A stretch of 40,722 bases of DNA from an uncultured Lewinella sp. (GTDB lineage: Bacteria; Bacteroidota; Bacteroidia; Chitinophagales; Saprospiraceae), in assembly GCA_913057785.1 (NCBI GenBank), contig CAJXPD010000065.1, forward strand, positions 1-40,722, given 5' to 3'. This document shows positions 19,601 through 27,400 of this stretch, one piece after another. Positions within the stretch are counted from its first letter, which is position 1. Each line of letters starts with the position of its first letter. Under the pieces are notes generated by a model that was not told the DNA's origin, did not search any database, and was given only the letters and a program-made list of their open reading frames with translations. Position numbers and translations under genes: made by a program.

Positions 19601-19948
19601 GTTGTATTCGTCGACGGATATTGATTTCCCGATATCCTCTTTGGTGATTCCCAATTCCTTCTCTACACTCAATTCAATAGGTAGACCATGCGTATCCCAA
19701 CCCCCTTTTCGCTCAACGCGCTGACCTTTCATGGCATGAAAGCGGCAAAAAAGATCCTTGATCGTCCGGGCCATCACGTGGTGAATTCCAGGCTTGCCAT
19801 TCGCAGATGGAGGGCCTTCATAAAAAACATAAGAGTTGGCAGCGTCACGCTGGTCGACACTCTTCTCAAAAACTTGTTCCCGTTCCCAGAACTCCAAGAT
19901 TGTCTTGTCTATTTCTGGTAGGTTAAGCTGCTTAAATTCTCGATACAT
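16658..19948 (-). CDS. ileS: Isoleucyl-tRNA synthetase, type-2-like, with swapped HIGH motif
   Basis: A 1096-residue class I aminoacyl-tRNA synthetase that charges tRNA-Ile. The start MYREFKQLNLPEIDKTILEFWE is typical. The catalytic signature that should read H-x-G-H reads G54-I55-H56-H57 (PSANGKPGIHHVMARTIKD). The second signature is K641-M-S-K-R645, and KMSKR rather than KMSKS fits the eukaryote-like type 2 enzymes. The CP1 editing domain is present (GTGIVHIAPTFGADDF), as is the VWFDSGSMPYAQ segment and a long C-terminal anticodon-binding and accessory region. It is preceded by an isoleucine-rich leader peptide and a terminator, so expression is probably controlled by attenuation. Identity as IleRS is certain; the mupirocin consequence of the altered motif is inference. 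Confidence 0.97.
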   Translation of the reverse strand: MYREFKQLNLPEIDKTILEFWEREQVFEKSVDQRDAANSYVFYEGPPSANGKPGIHHVMARTIKDLFCRFHAMKGQRVERKGGWDTHGLPIELSVEKELGITKEDIGKSISVDEYNQKCKETVMRYKDMWDDITHKMGYWVDLENPYITYTNEYIESVWWLLSQLYQKDLLYKGFTIQPYSPAAGTGLSSHELNMPGAYKEITDVSAIAQFKIKGTENEFFLAWTTTPWTLPSNTAVALGKNITYVKVKAFNRYTKELTYVILAKDRLGAYFTEAKADLTPEEVKPGNKPIPYIEIVAEMKGSELEGTEYEQLLPYVTPNKPAFRALLGDFVSTEDGTGIVHIAPTFGADDFRVAQKYDIPPLMVEDEYGNPMPLVDKKGQFVKEVTDFAGRYVKDYGQEEERSVDSDIVIKLKAENKLFHSERYLHSYPHCWRTDRPVLYYPLDSWFVRASSMKDRMFELNQTINWQPKSTGEGRFGKWLENLQDWNLSRSRYWGVPLPIWRTEDGEQEICISSMEQLQTEIDKANAALGLQQTLPKDLHRPYIDGVVLVSDDGQEMKRELDLIDVWFDSGSMPYAQWHYPFENKDKFEQKFPADFIAEGVDQTRGWFYTLHAIATMVFDSVAFKNVVSNGLVQDKHGRKMSKRLGNAVEPFETLATYGADATRWYMMSNSDPWENLKFDIEGIGEVQRKFFGTLYNTYSFFALYANIDGFKYEQADVPLEDRQEIDRWIISQLNSLIEEVEAAYAAYDVTVATRKVMNFVNDHLSNWYVRLCRRRFWKGEYTADKIAAYQTLYECLNTVSKLMAPVAPFFADWLYGNLNAATQKESNISVHLADFPVADSSAIDKKLEQRMNYAQRISSLVLSIRKAEKIRVRQPLQRALLPILDASFQEQVEEVKDLILAEVNIKDLEYITDTSGIVTKKIKPNFRTLGRRLGKQMKDAVQIINGLGQEDINQIEQSNQYTLSINGDTYDLTLEDFEIITEDIPGWQVANDGALTVALDVNISEDLEAEGMARDLVNRIQNIRKDKDFEVTDKIEVFVEQHSGVESAIEQFGSYIKDETLAVALASSAELTEGEEVELPGDIKLHIRVQKANL

Positions 19949-20005
19949 GGTTCAGCAATTTTAAACTTTCGCCCCCTTTGGCGGAGCGATTGGCCGGAGA
20001 AGTCG

Positions 20006-20036
20006 CAAAGATACCAAAACAAAAAGCTCCGGCAAA
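20006..20036 (-). promoter_or_regulatory. Candidate second ileS promoter downstream of the attenuator
   Basis: On the minus strand TTTG (20036-20033), 19 bp, then TATCTTTG (20013-20006) match the Bacteroidota consensus TTTG-N19-TAnnTTTG exactly. The -33 element lies at the loop/stem boundary of the attenuator hairpin. A transcript from here would begin about 50 nt before the ileS ATG and bypass the attenuator. Confidence 0.5.
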
Positions 20037-20056
20037 TCGCAATCTGCCGGAGCTTT
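20013..20056 (-). terminator. Intrinsic terminator in the ileS leader (attenuator)
   Basis: Read on the minus strand, AAAGCTCCGGCA (20056-20045) pairs over 12 bp with 20034-20023, loop of 10 nt, followed immediately by TTGTTTTGG after the TTT of the arm. It starts 24 nt after the stop of the isoleucine-rich leader frame and ends about 65 nt before the ileS ATG. The plus strand also has a T tract on its side, so it can work in both directions. Confidence 0.85.
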
Positions 20057-20079
20057 CTATTTTTTCACATCATTAGCAC

Positions 20080-20142
20080 TCAGCGATTGACAATCAACCC
20101 TGGAATAATAATGCTAATAATAATATGATGGTTATGGTTCAT
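20080..20142 (-). CDS. Isoleucine-rich leader peptide of ileS (candidate)
   Basis: A 20-codon frame, ATG at 20142-20140 and TGA at 20082-20080, encodes a peptide beginning MNHNHHIIISIII. Seven of the 20 codons are AUU, six of them in two runs of three separated by one Ser codon. It begins about 19 nt after the expected transcription start of the promoter at 20167-20197 and is followed by an intrinsic terminator and then ileS. This is the arrangement of amino-acid-biosynthesis leader peptides such as those of ilv or thr operons: ribosome stalling on Ile codons when charged tRNA-Ile is scarce would favour read-through. The reading frame and order are seen directly; the regulatory function is inferred. 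Confidence 0.75.
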   Translation of the reverse strand: MNHNHHIIISIIIPGLIVNR

Positions 20143-20166
20143 TCCTAAACTGTAAGGTTTATAGGA

Positions 20167-20197
20167 CAAAGTTAGGAGAATTTGAAAGTAGAGTCAA
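20167..20197 (-). promoter_or_regulatory. Promoter of the ileS leader
   Basis: On the minus strand TTG (20197-20195), a 20-bp spacer and TAACTTTG (20174-20167) match the Bacteroidota housekeeping consensus TTG-N19-23-TAnnTTTG. The predicted start near 20161 gives a leader of about 210 nt that carries the isoleucine-rich frame and the terminator. Confidence 0.75.
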
Positions 20198-20224
20198 GTC
20201 CCCACCTCAATCCACAACTGAATT

Positions 20225-20262
20225 AAGCACCGAAACGCCATTTGTTTGCACGGTGCTTTTCT
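20225..20262. other. Small hairpin and possible gene remnant between ileS and ABC genes
   Basis: AAGCACCG and CGGTGCTT form an 8-bp stem with an 18-nt loop followed by TTC on the plus strand. The minus-strand frame ending at 20223 reads like a protein tail (KHRANKWRFGA) but has no ATG of its own outside the ABC gene. The 20143-20380 stretch otherwise holds only the leader promoter. Confidence 0.3.
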
Positions 20263-20380
20263 AAAGAACAACAAAGTGTCTTATCAAGTTCCTTTCCATG
20301 AAGCCAACTTAGCAAGCTTTTCCACTCAAATCTTTTCCTAGGATCATTAGTAATTTCATCCAGCTCGTTATATTTACCGC

Positions 20381-21007
20381 ATGTTACGAACCAACGCCTT
20401 GACCTTCCAGTACAATAATGGCCCAGCCATCCAATTCCCGGATATCCTTTGCCAAAAAGGGGAGAGTTGGCTTGTTCTTGGTCAATCTGGAAGTGGTAAG
20501 ACAACCCTTTTGCATTTGTTAGGGGGCCTACTTCCTCCCGGCTCCGGCACCATTGAAGTAGGGGGTACTGATATTGCTCAACTTTCGCCTAGCCAATTGG
20601 ATCAATTTCGGGGAAAGCATATTGGAATCATCTTTCAGCAAGCTCATTTCATTAGATCATTGACAGTGGGTGAGAACCTGAAGATCGCCCAGGAACTGGC
20701 GGGTTTGCCGGTGGATATTGCTAAAGTGACCACATTTTTGGACCGTTTGAATATTGGGGATAAGATCAATAAGCGTACGGACGAACTAAGTGTGGGAGAA
20801 AAGCAAAGAGTAGCCATCGCCAGAGCCTTGATCAATCAACCTGAGATCATTTTGGCCGATGAACCTACTTCTGCTTTGGATGACAATAATTGTGATGAGG
20901 TGGTGCAGCTGTTGGAAGAACAAGCAGCAGCAGTAGAGGCTACACTGTTGGTTGTGACCCATGATGGAAGACTGAAAGATAAGTTTTCAAATCAAATATT
21001 GATGTGA
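20381..21007 (+). CDS. ABC transporter ATP-binding protein (LolD/MacB type)
   Basis: A 208-residue ABC ATPase. Walker A is G34-QSGSGKTT, the Q-loop is IGIIFQQAHF, the signature is LSVGE (136-140, where LSGGQ is usual), Walker B is IILADE with D160 and E161, and the switch His lies in VVTHDGR. It fits the LolD/MacB/FtsE group that drives FtsX-like permeases in lipoprotein export or related mechanotransmission. No permease lies beside it: ileS is divergent on the left and a DUF1028 gene follows on the right, so its partner is encoded elsewhere. The length is slightly short for LolD but all motifs are present. Confidence 0.92.
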   Translation: MLRTNALTFQYNNGPAIQFPDILCQKGESWLVLGQSGSGKTTLLHLLGGLLPPGSGTIEVGGTDIAQLSPSQLDQFRGKHIGIIFQQAHFIRSLTVGENLKIAQELAGLPVDIAKVTTFLDRLNIGDKINKRTDELSVGEKQRVAIARALINQPEIILADEPTSALDDNNCDEVVQLLEEQAAAVEATLLVVTHDGRLKDKFSNQILM

Positions 21008-21031
21008 TAAATTTCCGTTTTTGTACCTTTG
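20999..21031 (+). promoter_or_regulatory. Candidate promoter for the structured region before the DUF1028 gene
   Basis: TTG (20999-21001), 22 bp, then TACCTTTG (21024-21031) fit the Bacteroidota consensus. It overlaps the end of the ABC gene and would start a transcript near 21037, about 350 nt ahead of the DUF1028 start. Confidence 0.55.
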
Positions 21032-21037
21032 TCTGGA

Positions 21038-21386
21038 TTTAAATAAGCACATTCTTTCTCCGCAGATCCAAATCTACTCACTGACTCAAGTTAATGCCTC
21101 AAAGTTTTACTGAGTCAGGCCCGTCGTTGCACAGCATAAGTCTTAAGCTAATAGTTATCCTTACGTTCCGTATCTGGATAACTAGCTCTTTCACCTATCA
21201 AATGAACAAAAACACCGCCTCTTAATAGGGCTACAACTGTTGACTACCAGTTGTAGTTAACACGCAGAACAAACCTCAATTTGACCTTTTCCGGCTGTCG
21301 GGCTGCTAGGTACCATCTAGCACAGGGCTTTCTATGTCCCGTCCTCAGCATAACAACCTATTTCTGTTTGCATTAAATCAACGATC
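21038..21386 (+). ncRNA. Gene-free structured stretch: long leader or ncRNA candidate
   Basis: No coding frame is credible here. Four successive stem-loops are visible: 21081-21088/21111-21118 (CTGACTCA), 21152-21160/21176-21184 (TAGTTATCC, 9 bp), 21231-21239/21248-21256 (CTACAACTG, 9 bp) and 21304-21309/21317-21322 (TGCTAG). With the promoter at 20999-21031 this suggests a structured 5' leader or a separate RNA. I do not recognise tmRNA, RNase P, SRP or a known riboswitch core, and there is no obvious terminator before the next gene. Confidence 0.35.
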
Positions 21387-22373
21387 ATGCGAAAAAGCTT
21401 AACGTTTCTTACACTATTGTTCTACACCATTTATTTATCTGGGCAATCTGCGTATGGAGATCAGCCGCTAGCACACACTTATTCCATAGTTGCTATTGAT
21501 CCCGAAACGGGAGATATGGGGGTAGCAGTACAGTCCCACTGGTTTGCGACGGGTACTTTAGTCATTTGGGGAGAAGCCGGCGTTGGAGTGGTAGCAACGC
21601 AGTCTTTTGTGAACCCAGCTTTCGGCCCGGAAGGTTTGGCCTTGATGAAATCGGGGAAAGATCCAAAGGCGGTTCTAGAACAATTGTTAGCCAAGGATGA
21701 AGGCCGGGCGTTTCGGCAGGTAGGGCTGCTCAATGCTATGGGGCAGGCCGCCTCCTTCACTGGTGAAAAATGCATTGAAGCCGCTGGAAACCTAACCGGA
21801 GAAGGCTATGCCGTGCAAGCCAATTTAATGGACAATGAACGAGTTTGGCCGGCCATGGCCAAAGCCTTCGAGGCTTCGAAGGGCCAACCACTAGCGGAAC
21901 GCTTGGTGATGAGTCTAGAAGCAGCGCAGCAGGCAGGTGGAGACATCAGAGGAAAGCAGTCTGCTGCCGTTTTAGTTGTTTCGGCTAAAAATACGGGTCA
22001 GTCCTGGGTGGACCGCAAGGTGGACCTTCGGGTAGATGATCATGCAACTCCTATTCAGGAGATAAAGCGCTTACTTAAGGTTCACCGGGCTTATGAGCAC
22101 ATGAATAAAGGCGATCTAGCAGTAGAACATGGAGATATTGAGCTCGCCATGAAAGAGTATGGCCAGGCAGAAGCCATGTTTCCCAATAATTTGGAAATGA
22201 AATTCTGGAAAGCGGTCAACCTTGCTAACACAGGCTCTCTTTCAGAAGCCTTGCCTTTGTTTAAAACCGTATTTGCAGGAGATCCCAATTGGAAAAAGCT
22301 AACGCCAAGAATTACAAAGAATGGTCTATTAACAGTAGATAAGGGGAGTCTAAAACAGATCTTGGCACAGTAG
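21387..22373 (+). CDS. DUF1028 (Ntn-hydrolase-like) secreted protein with TPR-like tail
   Basis: A 328-residue exported protein. After a short signal peptide (to about residue 23), residues 29-225 match DUF1028 (HTYSIVAIDPETGDMGVAVQSHWFATGT, GVVATQSFVNPAFGPEGLALM, QSAAVLVV, WVDRKVDLRVDDH). DUF1028 is predicted to have an Ntn-hydrolase fold; its activity is not established. The last 90 residues are helical and TPR-like (AYEHMNKGDLAVEHGDIELAMKEYGQAEAMFPNN). The gene has a 350-nt structured upstream region. The neighbours suggest no pathway. Confidence 0.9.
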   Translation: MRKSLTFLTLLFYTIYLSGQSAYGDQPLAHTYSIVAIDPETGDMGVAVQSHWFATGTLVIWGEAGVGVVATQSFVNPAFGPEGLALMKSGKDPKAVLEQLLAKDEGRAFRQVGLLNAMGQAASFTGEKCIEAAGNLTGEGYAVQANLMDNERVWPAMAKAFEASKGQPLAERLVMSLEAAQQAGGDIRGKQSAAVLVVSAKNTGQSWVDRKVDLRVDDHATPIQEIKRLLKVHRAYEHMNKGDLAVEHGDIELAMKEYGQAEAMFPNNLEMKFWKAVNLANTGSLSEALPLFKTVFAGDPNWKKLTPRITKNGLLTVDKGSLKQILAQ

Positions 22374-22529
22374 AGTCCGCAAAACCTTTTTTAAGAGGCC
22401 ACTGTTATCCAAATAAAAAGGGGCATTTGGTTTCCTTCTATCGCCGGATTCGCAAGATATTTAACACGACCTTAAAGGGAAACTCCCTGGCGAAAGCGTT
22501 ATATTAGCACATTCATAAAGTAACCAAAC

Positions 22530-22988
22530 ATGAAGAAATCACTATTATTGTCTGCTTTTGCCCTGCTATTCATGGGAATTGGCATCAACCAAGCCCAAGC
22601 TCAAGATGACAATTTATGGCAGTCCTTGGCAGATCTTACCTTTAAGAAGGAATATGATGAAATGCTCGGCTTCAAAGTAGATGTGCCAGTATTCAGTGAA
22701 ACCTTGAAACAACTAGAGGGTAAGGAGGTAACCATTAAGGGATATATTATTCCAGTAGAAGGATACAAAAGTCACACAGAATTTGTGTTTTCTGCCTATC
22801 CTTACAACATGTGCTTTTTCTGCGGGGGAGCAGGTCCCGAGACCGTTATGGAAGTCTACGCGATCGAAGCCATTAAATACACAGCAGAACCCGTGACGAT
22901 TAAAGGCAAACTGGAGTTGAATGATAGCGATATTAATCGCCTGATATACGCTTTGAATGATGCCACCTTAGTACAAGGTGTCAACTAG
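22530..22988 (+). CDS. Small secreted protein, DUF3299/OB-fold-like
   Basis: A 152-residue exported protein with a signal peptide ending AQA near residue 24. The mature part reads as a small beta-rich, OB-like domain (LKQLEGKEVTIKGYIIPVEGY, VEVYAIEAIKYTAEPVTIKGKLELN). Its most conserved-looking motif is MCFFCGGAGPETVMEV, with two Cys that could bind metal or form a disulfide. Related proteins resemble DUF3299-type periplasmic proteins found near metal transport genes, but no such gene is beside it here. Function unknown; the domain call is tentative. Confidence 0.75.
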   Translation: MKKSLLLSAFALLFMGIGINQAQAQDDNLWQSLADLTFKKEYDEMLGFKVDVPVFSETLKQLEGKEVTIKGYIIPVEGYKSHTEFVFSAYPYNMCFFCGGAGPETVMEVYAIEAIKYTAEPVTIKGKLELNDSDINRLIYALNDATLVQGVN

Positions 22989-23011
22989 GAACCCCGTAAG
23001 CTGCGGGAATC

Positions 23012-23053
23012 AAGGCAGGAATACTCCAGTGATTATTCCTGCCTTTCCTTTTT
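23012..23053. terminator. Intrinsic terminator, convergent genes
   Basis: A 12-bp stem (23012-23023 with 23034-23045), 10-nt loop, then TCCTTTTT. It terminates the small secreted protein gene; the tail overlaps the stop codon of the convergent membrane protein gene at 23052. Confidence 0.9.
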
Positions 23054-24053
23054 ACAGTAATAGCTGCTCTAGTGCATCTCGATCATCAATCATTAGACCT
23101 AGGGCCTTTGCTCGTTCTTTTTTGCCATACATCCTTTCCACTTCTACTTCCTCTTTCAGTTCAATAATAAGGTTATGGCTTTCAAAGGCGTGTCCCAACT
23201 TGACTAATTGATCTAGATCGCGTGGTGTTCGGGAGGTCAAATGGATCTTTTCAATGCGCTCCGGAGAAATGTCTACATTCCCAGATAGCCCATAACGCAG
23301 ATGCAAGCCGCTTTGATCGATCCAGGACTGTCTCTGGCGGGTGGCTTTATAATGGGCGATAAAGAGTAACACCAGGTAAACGCTACTGAAGGAAGCTATC
23401 CATGCTGCTACCCCACTCCATTTCATCAAGAGAATATGTACGGCAAAGGTCTCTGCGGCAAGCACCATAGTCCATAAAGCTATCACCGCACCAAGTCCAT
23501 TCTTCTTGTAATGCGTAAAGTGAGATTCGCTCTGTCGTTCTCTCTTGCCCCAAGCAAGCAATCCAAAATACATGATACTGAGTTCTGTACTCAGCAGGCG
23601 AGCTGGAAGCCCGATTCCCAGTACGGCCTCGGTACTCTTTTTCAGCACCTCCAATCTGTCAATGTCTTTTGTCCCATTTTGCCGAAGTACCGCGACAAAC
23701 CGCCAGACATTCCTTCCGACAAAAACTACTACTAAGAGTTCGATTCCGGGCAAAACATAATGGGTGAGAAAGGTAAGCAATTCCCTGTCCGTTGGGGGGA
23801 GTACTACATGTGCAATCAGTAAACCCACAATAAAACAAGGTACAACCGTTATATTGGGGATATTGGTTCTCCTGATTAATAGCAAATAAAGGATTGGGGC
23901 TGTGATCGCCAGGTCAGCCGTCACTGCATTTGCTAGCTGGCTTGGATTTGTGCTGGAGCTAATACCGAAAGAGATCGCTATGGCTGTAAGCAGGACTAAT
24001 AGCACCAGACTTAGTGACCAATAATTGTTTTGTATTTTTGCTACCATATTCAC
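23052..24053 (-). CDS. Hypothetical multi-pass membrane protein
   Basis: A 333-residue protein I do not recognise. The N-terminal 240 residues hold about six or seven hydrophobic helices (WSLSLVLLVLLTAIAISFGI, ITAPILYLLLI, VVPCFIVGLLIAHVVL, YVLPGIELLVVVFVG, VIALWTMVLAAETFAVHILLM, SSVYLVLLFIAHY). The C-terminal 90 residues are soluble and beta-rich (QSWIDQSGLHLRYGLSGNVDISPERIEKIHLTSR, NLIIELKEEVEVERMYGKKERAKALGLMIDDRDALEQLLL), reminiscent of bacterial PH-like domains attached to membrane proteins. A second ATG two codons in (24047) could also be the start. Not clearly in an operon. Confidence 0.8.
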   Translation of the reverse strand: MNMVAKIQNNYWSLSLVLLVLLTAIAISFGISSSTNPSQLANAVTADLAITAPILYLLLIRRTNIPNITVVPCFIVGLLIAHVVLPPTDRELLTFLTHYVLPGIELLVVVFVGRNVWRFVAVLRQNGTKDIDRLEVLKKSTEAVLGIGLPARLLSTELSIMYFGLLAWGKRERQSESHFTHYKKNGLGAVIALWTMVLAAETFAVHILLMKWSGVAAWIASFSSVYLVLLFIAHYKATRQRQSWIDQSGLHLRYGLSGNVDISPERIEKIHLTSRTPRDLDQLVKLGHAFESHNLIIELKEEVEVERMYGKKERAKALGLMIDDRDALEQLLL

Positions 24054-24303
24054 GAGTTTGATTGTTTCTCTGACAATTTTTGTGTTTTAAGTCAACTAAA
24101 ACTTTAATCAACGCTCATTCTCATTCGCTTATGATCTTCACTTTGAGTTACCTGTCTAGCTGTAGCGCCAGATAGAACCACAAAAATTTCAGAGAAGGAC
24201 TTGATTTTCCAACAAGGTATACTATGTAGCGCTTTTCTTCCATCAAATCGGATGAAGAGTAAGCATCTTTCTACGAACTTAGCATTGTATGACCAGTGCC
24301 AAT

Positions 24304-24392
24304 TTCGCACCATTTTACCATGTGTGCGAACCAGCATATTTTATCTTACGAACACCAATTGGTCCAGGTAAATCTATCTCATTTACCTGGAC
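24304..24392 (+). promoter_or_regulatory. Two hairpins upstream of the tricorn-like gene
   Basis: The 24054-24421 gap has no gene. It holds a 7-bp hairpin (TTCGCAC 24304-24310 with 24324-24330) and a perfect 12-bp hairpin (GTCCAGGTAAAT 24362-24373 with 24381-24392, 7-nt loop) that ends 29 bp before the next ATG. With no T tract the second is more likely a 5' UTR element than a terminator. Confidence 0.5.
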
Positions 24393-24421
24393 TCAAATAC
24401 TTACCAAAAAGCAGTTATTAG

Positions 24422-27400
24422 ATGAAAAAAGATCTACGGTTTTACCTGTATCAGACCTTATTTGTGTTGGCTATTCCTTGCACGCTTTTAGCCACCCCAG
24501 TCGCGGATGAATCCTTATATTTTGCTGACTACCCAACAATTAGCCCAGATGCCAATACGGTAGTTTTTGCTTACGAAGGTGACCTATGGCGAGTGCCAAG
24601 CTCGGGTGGACAAGCAATGCGCATCACGGCCATGGATGGCAATGAAACCCATCCCCGAATTTCCCCCGATGGGAAATGGCTGGCCTTTACCGGCACACAA
24701 TCTGGCAATCAAGATATTTATCTCATGCCCCTAGCCGGTGGTGATATCCAACAGTTGACCTACCATGAAGCAGCTGATGCCGTCAGTAGCTGGAGTTGGG
24801 ACAGTGAAAAGATTTACTTTACTTCTACGCGATTAAATCGCATGTCATCCTACACAGTAGGGATTTCCGGCGGCACACCAAAACGAATGTTTCCTCATTA
24901 CTTCAACAATGTGCACAACATGGTGGAGCATCCTGACGGAAGACTATTTTTCAATGAAACCTGGGAAAGTGCCAACTTTGCACATCGCAAACGCTATAAA
25001 GGCCCCTACAACCCAGATATCAAATCCTATGACCCAAAGAAGAAGCAATTCAAGCAGCTAACCACTTATGAAGGCAAGGATTTCAATGTGAGCATCGCTC
25101 GAAACGGTAAGATCTACTTCCTCTCTGATGAGTTCAATGATGAATACAACTTATATACCTTCGATCGCGGTAAGAAGAAGCGATTAACCAAATTCGAAAA
25201 CGCCATGCGACGTCCGCAGGTGAGTGCAAATGGTACGGCTGTAGTTTTTCGGAAAGACTACCAGATCTTCCTCTACAGGGTAAAGGGAGGGAATGCCAAA
25301 CCCATCAAGATCAATCTACCTAGAAACCCAGTCTTGGAAAAATCCCAGCGCTTCGATGTTGCCGGACAGATCTCTGCCTTCGATGTTTCTCTTGACGGCA
25401 AGAAGTTAGCTTTCGTTTCCCGCGGAGAACTCTTTGTATCTGATATTGCCGGGAAGTTTATTCGCCAAATAGCCACTAAAGCAGATGGTCGAGTAATGGA
25501 AGTGCATTGGCTCAAGGACCACAAAACGATCCTCTTCAATCAAACGGCACAAGGTTACCAAAACTGGTTTACGATCGCAGCAGATGGTTCTGAAGTTGAA
25601 AAACAACTCACCAATGACCTCCGGAATAATCGCGATCTAACTTTCAATAGTGATAGAAGTCAAGCGGTGTATGTGAGTGGACGAGATGAGATCCGTTTGC
25701 TTGACTTAGAAAGCCTCGAAAGCACAACCTTGGCTAAAGATGAGATCTGGGGTTTTCAAAATGACACCCCGTATTTTGGCCCAGATGACAAGCATGTAGC
25801 TTTCACCGCCCGTAGAGATTTTGAGCCAGAAGTAATGGTGTACAATATCGACACGAAGAAAACCATGAATTTGACCAACACTGGAGTGCCTGAAGCTTCT
25901 CCTTACTGGTCGCCTGACGGTAAATATTTATACTTTGTATCCAACCGTACCCAACCTTCCTACCCTTACGGGCTGAGAGATGGAAGGGTTTATCGCATGG
26001 CACTCAGTCGTATGGACAGGCCCTTTAAAAGCGATAAATTCGATGCCCTCTTTGAGGAGAAAAAGAAAGAAGAGAAGAAAGAAAAGAAGGATAGTACAGA
26101 GAGCAAGTTGAAGATCAAGATCACTCCAGAAGGGATTATGAAAAGGCTAAGTCGCATTAGCCCGAATTTCGGCCGTCAGAGCGGACCAGTGGTCTTCCAG
26201 CAAGGCGACAAGACCATGGTACTCTATTACTCCAATCATGACGAAGGAAGGGCCGGACTCTGGATGACTACGCTGCAAGCCTTTGAAAATCCGAAAACGG
26301 AAAAAATCCAAGGTGTTACTTTCGCCAGCCCCCAATCTATCCGGGTAGCCAAAAAGAAATACTATATCCTAAGTCGAGGCAATATTCACACCTTGAACTT
26401 GGGCAGTAAGAAAGCCAGTAAGGTCACTATCAAGCATAACTTCTATCGTCAACTACAGCCGGAATTTGAGCAGATGTTCGCCGAAGCTTGGGCCAATATG
26501 GAAGAGAATTTCTACAATGAAAACTTCCATGGCATCAACTGGAAAGCAACCAAAGACAAGTATGCCGCTTACCTTCCTCATTTGAATAGCCGTGGTGACT
26601 TGAGGACTTTGATCAATGAGATGCTTGGTGAGCTGAACACTTCTCACTTCGGATTTTCCAGCAATGGTCGAGAGGAAAGGGTCTTCTACGGCAGCCGGAC
26701 TGCTACAAGTGGCCTAATCTTCGAAGAGGAAGATCCATACCGGGTCGCTAGAATCATCACAGATGGCCCTATGGACTATGCGGATAAGGGGGTAGCAACA
26801 GGAGACCGCTTGGTTGCGGTAGATGGTAAAAAGGTGCAGGCTGGTCAGAACCGAGAACATTATTTTGCGCAACCTGCGCTGGCCCAAGAAATGACGTTGA
26901 CCTTTAGCCGACAAGATTCCACCTTTGACGTTCGCATTCACCCCATTTCCTACGGCGCACAAAGAAACCTGTTGTACGACGAATGGATTGCAGCTTGTCA
27001 GAAGCGTGTGGATCAAAAAACAAGCAACAAGGTAGCCTATGTACACATGAAAAACATGGGTGGTGGCCAATTACAACACTTCATGGAGGAGATGGTAAGC
27101 GATTGGTATCAGAAGGAGGCCTTGATCTTGGATCTTCGGTATAATACAGGAGGGAACGTACATGATGAAGTGCTACGCTTTTTATCTCAAAAGCCATATC
27201 TCAACTGGAAGTATCGAGAAGGAGCATTGGGCAATCAATCCAATTTTGGTGTATCTGGTAAACCCATTGTACTGCTCATCAATGAGCAAAGTTTGAGTGA
27301 TGCAGAAATGACCACCGCTGGATTTAAACAACTTGAGCTAGGTAAGGTCATCGGAGCCCCCACCTACCGCTGGATTATTTTCACTTCCGGAAAGGGTTTA

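Noticed and set aside
20223..20504. Minus-strand frame of 93 codons overlapping the start of the ABC gene
   Set aside because: Half of it is antisense to the well-supported ABC ATPase and the part outside has no ATG. The tail looks protein-like, so a gene remnant is possible, but nothing supports a working gene.
21152..21184. TPP-riboswitch-like segment (CTGGATAAC)
   Set aside because: Other conserved TPP parts (CTGAGA, TGAACCTGATC) are absent and the segment is explained by a simple 9-bp hairpin.
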